Assembly (NCBI RefSeq): GCF_009649075.1
Contig: NZ_CP045737.1
Location: forward strand, 3,534,001-3,598,000
Source: Aeromicrobium yanjiei
GTDB lineage: Bacteria > Actinomycetota > Actinomycetes > Propionibacteriales > Nocardioidaceae
DNA length: 64,000 nt
Direction of reading: 5' to 3'
Positions 25,521 to 33,945 of the stretch are shown piece by piece. Within the stretch, counting starts at the first letter, position 1; each line of letters opens with the position of its first letter. The position numbers were made by a program, and so were the translations under genes. Under the pieces are notes generated by a model, which made no database searches, was not told the origin of the DNA, and saw only the letters and a program-made list of their open reading frames with translations.

Positions 25521-26675
25521 TCAGTCGGCTTGGACGGCGACGCCGTCGGCGATGAGCTGGTCGACATCGGCGATGCCCCAGGCGCTGAGCGCTTCGGTGG
25601 TGCTGGCACCCGCCCGCTCGGGCGGGGTGGTCAGGGTTGCGGGCGTCGCGGAGAAGCGCGGCGCCGGCGCGGGCTGGGTGAGCCCGTCCCGCTCGACGTA
25701 CGTCCCGCGGGCCACGTTGTGGGGGTGGGTGTACGCCTCCTCGATGCTCAGCACCGGGGCCACGCACGCGTCGGTGCCGTCAAAGACCTTCTCCCACTCC
25801 GCGCGGGTGCGGGACGCGAACGCCTCGGTCAGCATCTGGCGCAGCTCGCCCCAGCGCGCGAAGTCGTACTGGCCCGGCGCGTCGGTGAGCTCGAGGCCCT
25901 CGATCAGCGCGGCGTAGAACTGCGGCTCGAGCGGACCGACCGACATCCACTCGCCGTCCGAGGTCTCGAACACGTCGTAGAACGGGGTGCCGGTGTCGAG
26001 CATGTTGGTGCCGCGGGGGCCGCTCCAGGTGCCCGACTGCTGCATCGCAACGATCATCGACATCAGGTGTGCGGTGCCGTCGGTGATCGCGGCGTCGACG
26101 ACCTGCCCCTCGCCGGTGCTGCGGGCGTGCATGAGCGCAGCCAGCACGCCGGTCACCAGGTAGAGCGATCCGCCGGCGAAGTCACCGACCAGGTTGAGCG
26201 GCACCTGCGGGGGCCCGCCCGCCCGGCCGATCGCGCCGAGCGCACCGGCGACCGAGATGAAGTTGATGTCGTGCCCGGCGGTCTGCGCGAGCGGGCCGTG
26301 CTGGCCCCAACCGGTCATCCGGCCGTAGACCAGACGCGGATTGCGCGCGTGGCACTCCTGGGGCCCGAGACCGAGCCGCTCGGTGACGCCCGGACGCAGG
26401 CCCTCGATCAGGATGTCGGCCGACTCGACGAGATCGAGCACGGTCGCGACGCCGCGGGGGTTCTTCAGGTCGATCGCGACCGACGGTCGTCCGCGGCCGA
26501 GGATGTCCTTGTCCGCGGAGCCGAGCTGCAGGGCATTGCCGCCGGGCCGGTCGACCCGGATGACCTCGGCTCCGAGGTCGGCCAGGAGCATGGCGGCGAA
26601 CGGGCCGGGGCCGATGCCGACGAGCTCGACGACGCGGACGCCGTGAAGGGGACCGGACTGCGTGGTGATGGTCAC
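25521..26675 (-). CDS. Alpha-methylacyl-CoA racemase (CaiB/BaiF family)
   Basis: 384 residues from GTG. GVRVVELVGIGPGPFAAMLLADLGAEV (split) and RVDRPGG are the class III CoA-transferase start. For the racemase subgroup the catalytic His is in AGHDINFISVAGAL (about 127-140) and the Asp in NLVGDFAGGSLYLV (about 156-169), both present. Interconverts (2R)- and (2S)-2-methylacyl-CoA, needed for sterol side chain or branched fatty acid oxidation. The GTG sits directly after a CACAAT box, so the mRNA is probably leaderless. Confidence 0.9.
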   Translation of the reverse strand: MTITTQSGPLHGVRVVELVGIGPGPFAAMLLADLGAEVIRVDRPGGNALQLGSADKDILGRGRPSVAIDLKNPRGVATVLDLVESADILIEGLRPGVTERLGLGPQECHARNPRLVYGRMTGWGQHGPLAQTAGHDINFISVAGALGAIGRAGGPPQVPLNLVGDFAGGSLYLVTGVLAALMHARSTGEGQVVDAAITDGTAHLMSMIVAMQQSGTWSGPRGTNMLDTGTPFYDVFETSDGEWMSVGPLEPQFYAALIEGLELTDAPGQYDFARWGELRQMLTEAFASRTRAEWEKVFDGTDACVAPVLSIEEAYTHPHNVARGTYVERDGLTQPAPAPRFSATPATLTTPPERAGASTTEALSAWGIADVDQLIADGVAVQAD

Positions 26676-26679
26676 ACCA

Positions 26680-26703
26680 TGATTGTGACAGTTGAACTGT
26701 CAC
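26680..26703 (-). promoter_or_regulatory. Promoter/operator of the racemase-ACAD operon
   Basis: Perfect palindrome GTGACAGT-TGA-ACTGTCAC (26685-26703) overlaps a minus-strand -10 (CACAAT, then 6 nt to the GTG start). A protein bound here would cover the -10 of a leaderless transcript. The same TGATTGTGACA-N7-TGTCA occurs in the thiolase promoter. Confidence 0.75.
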
Positions 26704-26724
26704 GGTTGCAAGTGGCGTCCCCGC

Positions 26725-26737
26725 ATACCATCGGTAT
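26725..26737. promoter_or_regulatory. Palindrome overlapping hydrolase promoter
   Basis: ATACC-ATC-GGTAT, perfect 5-bp arms with 3-bp centre, overlapping the TATCTT -10 (26735-26740) that lies 6 nt before the hydrolase ATG. Likely operator for the plus-strand gene, or simply promoter symmetry. Confidence 0.4.
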
Positions 26738-26740
26738 CTT
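26735..26740 (+). promoter_or_regulatory. -10 box of a probable leaderless transcript
   Basis: TATCTT, 6 nt, then the ATG at 26747. No ribosome site is visible. Confidence 0.5.
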
Positions 26741-26746
26741 GGCGAC

Positions 26747-27550
26747 ATGCTTTCCGAACTGGTCCACACCCGCAAGGGCTCGGGCGAGCCACTCGTCCTC
26801 ATCCACGGCATCGGTCACCGCCGCCAGGCCTGGGACCCCGTGCTCGAGACGCTCGCCGAGTCGTATGACGTCATCGCGGTCGACCTGGCTGGCTTCGGCG
26901 AGTCCCCGGCCTATCCCCTCAGCGCGTCGTACGACATGGACTCCGCGTGCGACAACCTCACCGACAACTTCGCGCTCTGGGGCATCGAGCGGCCCCACGT
27001 CGTCGGCAACTCCCTCGGCGGTGCTATCGCCCTGGAGCTGGGCGCCCGCGGCCTCGCCCGGTCGGTGACCGCGCTGAGCCCGGCCGGCTTCTTCGGCACC
27101 CTGAACCGCCTGCAGACGTTCGCCCTGCTCATCGCGCTGCGGCTCAGCAGCCAGCTGCCGGAGGGGGCGCTGCGCGCGCTGTCGCGGCGCGCCTGGGGAC
27201 GCCGCCTCGCGGGCGCCTCGCTCTACACGCACCCCGAGCGCTTCACCGCCGACGAGGTCTTCGGCGACGCGCTGGCGCTCAAGCGCTGTGCGGGCTTCGA
27301 GCGCACGATCGTCAAAGGGGTCAACTACGCGTTCCGCGGCCGCGTCGACGTGCCGACCACGATCGCCTGGGGCACACGCGACGTGATCCTGCCCTACAGT
27401 TCCTCGGCGATCGCGCAGGAGCGGCTGCCCGACGCCCATCACGTGGCCCTTCCTCGCTGCGGACACGTGCCGATGATCGACGACCCGGCCCTGATCGCCC
27501 GCGTCATCGAGAACACGATTGCCCGGACGGAGGAGACCGCCGCGGCCTAG
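26747..27550 (+). CDS. Alpha/beta-hydrolase
   Basis: 267 residues. Oxyanion region PLVLIHGIGHRRQAWDPVL (about 15-33), nucleophile elbow VVGNSLGGAIALE with Ser in GNSLGG (near 88-93), acid Asp in IAWGTRDVILP (near 210) and His in RCGHVPMIDDP (near 245). All triad residues are present. Divergent from the racemase operon, so possibly a thioesterase or ester hydrolase acting in the same catabolic route; substrate unknown. Cytosolic, no signal peptide. Confidence 0.9.
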   Translation: MLSELVHTRKGSGEPLVLIHGIGHRRQAWDPVLETLAESYDVIAVDLAGFGESPAYPLSASYDMDSACDNLTDNFALWGIERPHVVGNSLGGAIALELGARGLARSVTALSPAGFFGTLNRLQTFALLIALRLSSQLPEGALRALSRRAWGRRLAGASLYTHPERFTADEVFGDALALKRCAGFERTIVKGVNYAFRGRVDVPTTIAWGTRDVILPYSSSAIAQERLPDAHHVALPRCGHVPMIDDPALIARVIENTIARTEETAAA

Positions 27551-27553
27551 GGT
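27548..27553 (+). promoter_or_regulatory. -10 box overlapping the hydrolase stop codon
   Basis: TAGGGT, 6 nt, ATG at 27560; its TAG is the hydrolase stop. It predicts a separate leaderless transcript for the next gene. Confidence 0.35.
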
Positions 27554-27559
27554 CGGGAC

Positions 27560-28531
27560 ATGCAGTTCACCACCACCGGATCTGTCCCCCGCCTCGACCT
27601 GACGCTGATGATCGAGGTGATCGAGACGCTTCGGGCGGAATGGGCCGCCCTGCAGTTCGCCGCCGACGGCAACGTCATCAACCCGCTGACCAGCCAGCCG
27701 GTCGACACCCTGCGGCTCGCCGAGGGACGACACCGCGCCTCGGGCGCTCGCTACGAGATCGTCACGCGCATCCCCGTGATGGCGGTCGATCCTGGAAAGC
27801 AGAGCGCGCTTCAGGCCGAGCTGCTGACCGCTACCGACATCGACTGGGACGAGTACGGTCGGCGACTGACCGAGATCACCGTCCCGACCGGCGAGATCAG
27901 CGAGAGCCGGACCACTTTCACCCTGCGCCACGACGACGCGCGCACCCTGGCCGTGACCGTCGCCGACCCCTCGGAGCTGTGGTCGGTCGACGTCGACATC
28001 GTCCACGGACGTCTGCCCCGAGTGCAGCTCGCCGGCCGTCTCGACGCCACCAAGATGCTGATGGCGGAGGGCACGCCCACGTTCTTGGCCCGCCGCCTGG
28101 GCGGGACCGGCACGGGCACCGCGACGATCGACCTGGGCACGATCGAGCGTGCCGGCGGCGGGACACTCGCCGAGGGCTCAGGCCGGCTGAACCGGTTCAG
28201 CGCGGACGGCTCGGCGACCGTTCGGACGACCGCCCGGTCCTGGGACGTCGAGGGACAGGCAGAGCTGACCGGCACCGGACTGGGCCGGCTCGTCCTGCGG
28301 TTCATGCGCAGACGCATCCAGACTGCAGCCGACGCCGCTGTCGCGCAGTGGTGGGACGGGGTGCCCTCGACCGTCGTCGGAGCGCAGACGGCGATCCGCG
28401 AGGCCGAGAGGCTGATCGAGCAGGAAGGCGGGCTGGCCAGGGTCGTCCACCACACCCTGTGGGAGGAGGGGTACGCCGACCGCATGGAGGCGACGTACCC
28501 GCCGGAATCAAAGGCCGCCGAGCTGGGTTGA
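27560..28531 (+). CDS. Hypothetical protein
   Basis: 323 residues, no signal peptide or membrane segment, and no family I recognise. The first third has helix LMIEVIETLRAEWAALQF. The middle is beta-rich with TTFTLRHDDARTLAVTV and LWSVDVDIVHGRLP. A Thr/Gly-rich stretch RRLGGTGTGTATIDLG occurs near 170-185. A C-terminal helical part (LVLRFMRRRIQTAADAAVAQWWDG) follows. It lies between the hydrolase and a flavin monooxygenase on the same strand with 7-10 nt gaps, so co-expression is likely. Confidence 0.7.
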   Translation: MQFTTTGSVPRLDLTLMIEVIETLRAEWAALQFAADGNVINPLTSQPVDTLRLAEGRHRASGARYEIVTRIPVMAVDPGKQSALQAELLTATDIDWDEYGRRLTEITVPTGEISESRTTFTLRHDDARTLAVTVADPSELWSVDVDIVHGRLPRVQLAGRLDATKMLMAEGTPTFLARRLGGTGTGTATIDLGTIERAGGGTLAEGSGRLNRFSADGSATVRTTARSWDVEGQAELTGTGLGRLVLRFMRRRIQTAADAAVAQWWDGVPSTVVGAQTAIREAERLIEQEGGLARVVHHTLWEEGYADRMEATYPPESKAAELG

Positions 28532-28538
28532 CCCGGCC

Positions 28539-29600
28539 GTGGAGATCTACGACTCGCTGGTGATCGGCGCAGGACAGGCGGGGCTGTCGGCGTCGTACCA
28601 CCTGGCCCGTCGCGGCATCCGGCACGTCGTCCTCGACGCGGACGACCGTCCCGGCGGCGCATGGCAGCACCGCTGGGACGCCCTGACGATGCACGACGTG
28701 CACGGGGTCGCCGACCTGCCGGGCGCCGAGATCCCGCCCGACACGGGCCGGGAACGGGCCAACCGGTTCGTCCCCGCGTACTTCGCGGACTACGAGCAGC
28801 GCTTCGGGCTCCCGGTCGTGCGGCCGGTCGCGGTGTCGCGGGTCCGCGACGACGACGGCCTGCTGGTCGTCGAGGCGGACGCGGGCTCGTGGACGACCCG
28901 CACCCTGGTCAACGCGACCGGCACGTGGAGCCGGCCGTTCGTCCCGCACTACCCGGGCATCGAGACGTTCCTCGGCGAGCAGCTGCACGCCTCGGACTAC
29001 CCCGGCCCCGACCACTTCCTCGGCAAGCGCGTGGTGGTGGTCGGCGGTGGCGCGTCGGCCGTGCAGTTCCTCGGCGCGCTGGCCCCGATCACCGAGACCG
29101 TCTGGGTCACGCGTCGCGAGCCGGTGTGGCTCGACCACGACTTCACGCCCGAGGTGGGCCGGGCCGTCGTCGCGAAGGTCGAGGAGCGCGTACGCCAGGG
29201 GCTGCCGCCGCGGAGCGTCGTCAGCGTGACGGGTCTGCGGCTGCGCGAGCAGGAGCGCGAGGCCGAACGCCTCGGCGCGTACGCCGACCGCCGCCCGATG
29301 TTCGCCTCGATCGAGCCCCACGGGGTGCGGTGGGGCGACGGCTCGTTCGAGCCCGCGGACGTGATCCTGTGGGCGACGGGATTCCGCCCGGCGATCGAGC
29401 ACCTGGCCCCGTTGCGCCTGCGCAGCCCTCTCGGTGGCATCCAGCTCGACGGGACCACCGCCGTGGCCGATCCCCGCGTCCAGATGGTCGGCTACGGCCC
29501 CTCCGCCAGCACGATCGGTGCCAACCGGGCCGGGCGCACCGCCGCGCGGGGGGTCGCCGACCGGCTCCGGGCGGCCGCGGCGGTCAGCCCCGGCGGGTGA
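28539..29600 (+). CDS. Flavin-dependent monooxygenase (FMO/BVMO-like)
   Basis: 353 residues from GTG. FAD-binding motif VIGAGQAGLSASYHLARRG (about 7-25). DRPGGAWQHRWDALTMHD follows, as in flavin-containing and Baeyer-Villiger-like monooxygenases. Second, NADPH-binding, dinucleotide motif VVVVGGGASAVQFL (about 163-176). ILWATGFRP near 279-287 is the ATG motif of the family. Possibly an N- or S-oxygenase or a thioredoxin-reductase-like flavoprotein; shorter than typical BVMOs (about 500), so it lacks the BVMO C-terminal half. Overlaps the convergent FMN oxidase gene by 17 nt. Confidence 0.88.
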   Translation: MEIYDSLVIGAGQAGLSASYHLARRGIRHVVLDADDRPGGAWQHRWDALTMHDVHGVADLPGAEIPPDTGRERANRFVPAYFADYEQRFGLPVVRPVAVSRVRDDDGLLVVEADAGSWTTRTLVNATGTWSRPFVPHYPGIETFLGEQLHASDYPGPDHFLGKRVVVVGGGASAVQFLGALAPITETVWVTRREPVWLDHDFTPEVGRAVVAKVEERVRQGLPPRSVVSVTGLRLREQEREAERLGAYADRRPMFASIEPHGVRWGDGSFEPADVILWATGFRPAIEHLAPLRLRSPLGGIQLDGTTAVADPRVQMVGYGPSASTIGANRAGRTAARGVADRLRAAAAVSPGG

Positions 29601-30615
29601 GGAAGCTCGCGTCCAGGTCTTCCGCACGCGGGCAGCCGAGGAGCGCGAGCGCATTGTCCAGCTCGTCCACGAGCTGCTGGATCACCTGCTGCGCACCGGC
29701 CGCCCCCTCGCAGGCCAGACCCCACAGCACGGGTCGCCCGACCAGCACGGCGTCCGCGCCGAGCGCGAGTGCCTTGGCTGCGTCCCAGCCCCGGCGGATC
29801 CCGCCGTCGACGAGCACGTCGATGCGTCCGTCGACCGCCTCGACGACCGGGCCGAGCGCATCTGCTCCCGACAGCACGGTGTCGAGCTGGCGTCCGCCGT
29901 GGTTGGAGACGATGATGCCCGCGACACCGGCGTCGACCGCCCGCTCGGCATCGGCCGGGTTGAGGATTCCCTTCAGCACGACCGGCAGCCCTCCGGCCTC
30001 GCCGATCGCTGCGACGTCGTCCCAGGTCAGTGACGGATCGTGCATCGCGTGCCGCTCGGCCGGTGTCGCGGGGCCCTTCGTCAGCTGCGCATAGGTGGGG
30101 TGGGCGAGGACGTGGTGCGAGCGCTCGTCCCGCTCACGGCGACCCCCGGTCGGGAAGTCGACCGTGATGACCAGCGCCTCGTAGCCGCCGTCCTTCGCCG
30201 CCTGGACGAGGTCGTCGGTGACGGCACGATCCTGGAAGACGTACAGCTGCATCCACCGATCGGCCTCGCCCATCGCCCGGGCCACCTCGCGCGGGTCCGT
30301 CGTGGTCTGCGACGACAGGACGTACGTCGCGCCGGTCGCCGCCGCCGCCGTGGCCGTGCCGATCTCGCCGTCGGGGTGCGCCCCGAGCTGATAGGCCATC
30401 GGGGCGACGAGGAACGGGTGCGGGCGGCGGCGCCCCAGGAGGGTCACCGAGCTGTCGCGCTCCTTGACGCCGACCAGCACCCGGGGGGCCAGGACCAGGC
30501 GGCGCCACGACTCGACGTTGTCGCGCAGCGTGATCTCGTCGCCGGCCCCGCCCGCGAAGTAGCCGTACGTCGCCTCGTCGAGCAGCTCGGCGGCCCGCGC
30601 CTCGAAGTCGTTCAC
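29584..30615 (-). CDS. FMN-dependent alpha-hydroxy-acid oxidase/dehydrogenase
   Basis: 343 residues from GTG (VNDFEARAAELL). YGYFAGGAGDEITLRDN (about 17-33) is the family start with the active Tyr. QLYVFQDRAVTDDLV and ALVITVDFP line the FMN barrel. SNHGGRQLD (about 236-244) has the catalytic His/Arg pair. IDVLVDGGIRRGWDAAKALALGA completes the barrel. Oxidises L-2-hydroxy acids (lactate, glycolate, mandelate) to 2-keto acids. Cytosolic; no membrane insert, so oxygen or a soluble acceptor is likely. Confidence 0.92.
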   Translation of the reverse strand: MNDFEARAAELLDEATYGYFAGGAGDEITLRDNVESWRRLVLAPRVLVGVKERDSSVTLLGRRRPHPFLVAPMAYQLGAHPDGEIGTATAAAATGATYVLSSQTTTDPREVARAMGEADRWMQLYVFQDRAVTDDLVQAAKDGGYEALVITVDFPTGGRRERDERSHHVLAHPTYAQLTKGPATPAERHAMHDPSLTWDDVAAIGEAGGLPVVLKGILNPADAERAVDAGVAGIIVSNHGGRQLDTVLSGADALGPVVEAVDGRIDVLVDGGIRRGWDAAKALALGADAVLVGRPVLWGLACEGAAGAQQVIQQLVDELDNALALLGCPRAEDLDASFLTRRG

Positions 30616-30621
30616 GAGCTC

Positions 30622-30627
30622 ACCTTA
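30622..30627 (-). promoter_or_regulatory. -10 box of a probable leaderless transcript
   Basis: On the minus strand TAAGGT, 6 nt, GTG at 30615. AAGGTGAG could also act as ribosome site. Confidence 0.4.
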
Positions 30628-30633
30628 GGCGCG

Positions 30634-31371
30634 TCAGCTGCGATGGCGGGCCAGGAACTCGGCGGTCCGTGGGCTCCTCGGCGCGGTGAAGATCTGCTCG
30701 GGCGGTCCGGACTCCTCGACCAACCCGTCCGCCATGAAGACGATCCGGTCGGAGATCTCCCGCGCGAAGGTCATCTCGTGCGTGGCCATGACGATCGTCA
30801 TCCCGTCGCGGCGCAGCTCACGGATCACGTCGAGCACCTCACCGACCAGCATCGGGTCGAGCGCCGAGGTGATCTCGTCCAGCAGCAGGAGCCTCGGTCG
30901 CATCGCGATCGCGCGCACGAGGGCGACCCGCTGCTGCTGCCCACCGGACAGCGCATCGGGATATGCCTTGGCCTTCTCGGCCAGGCCCACGCGCGCGAGC
31001 AGCTCAGCGGCCCTCGCCTTGGCGTCCAGGGCTGAGACGCCGCCGGCCTCCGTCGGGCCGAGGGTGATGTTGCGCTCGACCGAGAGGTGCGGGAACAGGT
31101 TGTACGCCTGGAACACGATGCCGATCTGGCGGCGGACCTCGTCCTCGTCGATGCGCGGATCGGTGATCTCCTGGTCGTCCAGCCAGATGTCTCCGTCGTC
31201 GACCTGCTCGAGCAGGTTCAGGCAGCGCAGCAGCGTGGACTTGCCCGACCCCGAGGCGCCGATGAGGCAGATGACCTCGCCCTCGGCGACGTGCAGGTCG
31301 ATGCCCTTGAGCACCTCGTTCGTCCCGAACGACTTGCGGACGGCCTCGGCTCTCAGCAGCGGCGGCGTCAT
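30634..31371 (-). CDS. Polar amino acid ABC transporter ATPase (GlnQ-like)
   Basis: 245 residues from MTPPLLRAEAV. Walker A GASGSGKSTLLRCLNLLE (about 38-55), signature LSGGQQQRVALVRAIAM, Walker B LLLLDEITSALDP, H-loop IVMATHEMTFA. The ITSALDP and MTFAREISDRIVFMADG strings are hallmarks of the glutamine/glutamate/histidine type ATPases. Last gene of a three-gene importer operon, overlapping the permease stop by 4 nt. Confidence 0.94.
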   Translation of the reverse strand: MTPPLLRAEAVRKSFGTNEVLKGIDLHVAEGEVICLIGASGSGKSTLLRCLNLLEQVDDGDIWLDDQEITDPRIDEDEVRRQIGIVFQAYNLFPHLSVERNITLGPTEAGGVSALDAKARAAELLARVGLAEKAKAYPDALSGGQQQRVALVRAIAMRPRLLLLDEITSALDPMLVGEVLDVIRELRRDGMTIVMATHEMTFAREISDRIVFMADGLVEESGPPEQIFTAPRSPRTAEFLARHRS

Positions 31372-32207
31372 GTCACCAGTCCGTTCTCGCGGCGCAGCGA
31401 GCGCACCGTCAGGTAGTCGGTGATCCGGGCGAGCGGGATCGTCGCGGCGATGAAGAACAGGGCCGCGACGACGTACGGCGTGAAGTTGAACGTGCGGCTC
31501 TGGTCGACCTGCGCCGAGCGCAGGGCCTCGACCAGCCCGATCGTCGCGAGCAGGGCGGTGTCCTTCTGCAGCGACACGAAGTCGTTGAGCAGGGCCGGAC
31601 CGACCCGCCGGATCGCCTGCGGCAGCACGATCTTGCGCATCGTCACGCCGTACGAGAGGCCGAGCGCGCGACCGCTGGCCCACTGGGTCGGGTGGATCGA
31701 CAAGATGCCGGCCCGGATGACCTCGGCGACGTACGCGCCGTAGCTCAGGGTCAGGGCGATGACGCCGAGCCAGAACAAGCTGGTCGGCACACCAGTGAGC
31801 TGAAGGGCGGGCAGGCCGAATCCCACGAGCAGCACCACGAGGAGGGTCGGCGTGCCGCGGAAGATGTCGGTGTAGAGGACCGCCAGGACCTTGATCGGCG
31901 CGAGCGCGGGCGCCGGGACGACCCTGATGATCGCGATGAGGACGCCGAGCAGCAGCACCAGCACCTCGATCACGAGGAACAGCCGGATGTTGAGCCAGAA
32001 CGACTGCGCGATGCCGGGCAAGGAGTCCTTGGCCTGCGCGAGGTCGAAGAAGGTCCGCCGGACATTCGACCAGCCCGGCGACTGCGTCACGGCGAGGGCC
32101 AGACCGCCGAGCACGACGATCGTCGAGACCGCCGCCACCGCACCCCGGCGAAGGGTGCGGCGGCGGCGGTACTGCTCGCGCTCGAGCTGCCGTGGGCTGG
32201 GACTCAC
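31368..32207 (-). CDS. Polar amino acid ABC transporter permease
   Basis: 279 residues from GTG (VSPSPRQLERE), which overlaps the binding-protein stop as GTGA. A very basic leader (YRRRRTLRR) is followed by about 6 membrane helices. SFWLNIRLFLVIEVLVLLLG opens the HisM-type permease domain. FRGTPTLLVVLLVGFG has the conserved R-G-T-P motif, and SYGAYVAEVIRAGILSI with ALGLSYGVTMRKIVLPQAIR forms the ATPase-contact (EAA) loop. Imports a polar amino acid such as glutamate or glutamine. Confidence 0.93.
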   Translation of the reverse strand: MSPSPRQLEREQYRRRRTLRRGAVAAVSTIVVLGGLALAVTQSPGWSNVRRTFFDLAQAKDSLPGIAQSFWLNIRLFLVIEVLVLLLGVLIAIIRVVPAPALAPIKVLAVLYTDIFRGTPTLLVVLLVGFGLPALQLTGVPTSLFWLGVIALTLSYGAYVAEVIRAGILSIHPTQWASGRALGLSYGVTMRKIVLPQAIRRVGPALLNDFVSLQKDTALLATIGLVEALRSAQVDQSRTFNFTPYVVAALFFIAATIPLARITDYLTVRSLRRENGLVT

Positions 32208-33088
32208 TTCAGCTCGGGGACGTCCGTGGCCTGGTCGAGCCACTCGTCCTCGAGCTGCTTCAACGTGCCGTCGTCCGCGAGCGCGTCGACAGCGGCGCTG
32301 ACGCACGGGGTGAGCTTGCTGCCCTTGGCGAGCAGCAGGCCGAACTCCTCCTGGTCACCGGTCTCGGGCTGGAACTGACCGACGATCGTGCCGCCGTCGA
32401 TCTCGGCGGCGGTGAGGTAGTACGCCGAGGGCAGGTCGGCGACGATCGCGTCGACCTGCTTGTTCTGCAGCGCCTGGACGGCCTTGGTCGTGTCGTCGTA
32501 GACCAGCGCCTTCGTGGACGGCTTGATCTGCTCGTTGACCGCCTGGAGCGATGTCGTGCCGACCTGGGCGCCGAGCTTGGCGTCCTTGAGCTCGTCGAGG
32601 GTCTTGGCGTCCTTGAACGGCGAGGAGTCGAGCGTGATGATCGCCTGCGCGGCGGCGTAGTACGGGCTGGAGAAGTCGACGGCCTTCTTGCGGTCCTCGG
32701 AGATCGAGAACTGGTTGATGTCGAAGTCGAAGTTCTTCTTGCCGGGCTGGATGACCTGGTTGAAGCCCGCCTTGACCCACGTCACGTCGTCCTTGGCGAA
32801 GCCGAGCTTGTCGGCGACCGCGTACGCCACGGCGGACTCGAAGCCCTTGCCGTTGCTGGGGTCGTCGTCGCTGAACCAGGGGTCGAACGCGGGGTCGTCG
32901 GTCGCGACGGTCAGGGTGCCGTCCTTGAGGAGCGGGAGGTCATCGACCTGGCAGTCCGCGAGGGACGAGGCGGCCGAGGTGCTGGCGTCGTTCGAGTCGC
33001 CGTCGGAGTCGGCGGGAGCGCAGGCCGCGGTCAGCGCGAGGGCCAGCGCGGCGATGGCGGTGAGTCCGCCGGAGGGGGAGATCTTCAT
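32204..33088 (-). CDS. Amino acid ABC transporter substrate-binding lipoprotein
   Basis: 294 residues from MKISPSGG. Signal peptide with lipobox Cys23 (LTAACA), then a Ser/Asp linker. Family-3 solute-binding fold: TLTVATDDPAFDPWFSDDD near 58-76, FDFDINQFSISEDRKKAVDFS near 133-153, and GAQVGTTSLQAVN near 185-197. Captures a polar amino acid outside the membrane and delivers it to the permease encoded downstream. TACGCT lies 6 nt before the ATG, indicating a leaderless mRNA. Confidence 0.93.
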   Translation of the reverse strand: MKISPSGGLTAIAALALALTAACAPADSDGDSNDASTSAASSLADCQVDDLPLLKDGTLTVATDDPAFDPWFSDDDPSNGKGFESAVAYAVADKLGFAKDDVTWVKAGFNQVIQPGKKNFDFDINQFSISEDRKKAVDFSSPYYAAAQAIITLDSSPFKDAKTLDELKDAKLGAQVGTTSLQAVNEQIKPSTKALVYDDTTKAVQALQNKQVDAIVADLPSAYYLTAAEIDGGTIVGQFQPETGDQEEFGLLLAKGSKLTPCVSAAVDALADDGTLKQLEDEWLDQATDVPELK

Positions 33089-33094
33089 GGCGCA

Positions 33095-33100
33095 AGCGTA
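33095..33100 (-). promoter_or_regulatory. -10 box of the amino acid importer operon
   Basis: On the minus strand TACGCT, 6 nt, ATG at 33088. Confidence 0.5.
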
Positions 33101-33152
33101 GGGCTCCGCTTCCCGCGCGGCGGACCGCTTCCACGGGTCGGACGGGAGGTGC

Positions 33153-33818
33153 CTAGCCGAGCGCCCCCAGCTCGAAGACGTCATCGGCCTGGGGCGCCTT
33201 GGCGGGGTCGACGTCGTCGTAGTCGAACGTCAGCTTGCCCGATCCGCCCTCGGGATCCAGGCGGATCGGCCGCGCGTCCGACCTGTCGACGTACAGGGTG
33301 CCCGTCTTGGTCGTGAGGCCGACGCAGTCGACGCCCTCGACCTTCTTGCCCTTGGTCTTGGTGGGGGCGGTGTCGGGGGTCAGCAGCTGATCGATGAAGC
33401 TGTCGCGGTTCGCGAAGGTGACGATCTGCTTGAAGGCGTCACCTGACGCCAGGATCCACTTGTCGCCGATGGTCCTGGCGATCTGATCGCCGTTCGCGCC
33501 GAACTGCGAGTAGACCTCCGGACCGGCCTTGAAGTACGTCTTGTCGTCCACCGAGAGGAGCTCGATCTCGGCGTCGTCGGCCGAGATCGACCCCTCGCCG
33601 GTCGTTTTGGTGAACTCCATGTCGACCTCGATCCGGGTGGTCCCGGTCTGGCCCTCGCCCTCGACGGTCAGCGAGTCGGCGTCCTTGGCGGCGGCCTTGC
33701 TCTTGGCGAGGATCTCCTTCGCGGACAGGTCGCTGACGTCGTCTTCGCTGCCACCCCCGCACCCGGCGAGGGCGAACGTCGCGGCGGCGAGCACGGCGAG
33801 AACACGGGTACGCATCAT
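33153..33818 (-). CDS. LppX/LprAFG-family lipoprotein
   Basis: 221 residues from MMRTRVLAVL, with AAGGAG at ribosome distance; the upstream open frame is discarded. Lipobox Cys20 (LAGCGGG). The mature part fits the LolA-like half-barrel of the LppX/LprF/LprG family: DADSLTVEGEGQTGTTRIEVDM, DKTYFKAGPEVYSQ and GVDCVGLTTKTGTLYVD (each given as short parts). Family members carry triacylated glycolipids to the mycobacterial surface. Here it is probably a lipid-shuttling or cell-envelope lipoprotein. Divergent from padR. Confidence 0.85.
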   Translation of the reverse strand: MMRTRVLAVLAAATFALAGCGGGSEDDVSDLSAKEILAKSKAAAKDADSLTVEGEGQTGTTRIEVDMEFTKTTGEGSISADDAEIELLSVDDKTYFKAGPEVYSQFGANGDQIARTIGDKWILASGDAFKQIVTFANRDSFIDQLLTPDTAPTKTKGKKVEGVDCVGLTTKTGTLYVDRSDARPIRLDPEGGSGKLTFDYDDVDPAKAPQADDVFELGALG

Positions 33819-33909
33819 GGAGAAGCACTCCTTCGAGAAGGGAAGGGGCCTGTGGGTCCCCGGTCCGGCTCCCACGCTAGCGACTCGCTGCGCACTCCGC
33901 CGAGGTCTC

Positions 33910-33939
33910 TTGCCACTGCATCGAGTTGCATAGTACGGT
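33910..33939 (+). promoter_or_regulatory. padR promoter, probable leaderless
   Basis: TTGCCA (33910-33915), 18-nt spacer and TACGGT (33934-33939), then 6 nt and the ATG at 33946. A direct repeat TGCAT-N5-TGCAT lies in the spacer and may bind the regulator. Confidence 0.5.
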
Positions 33940-33945
33940 CCAGGC

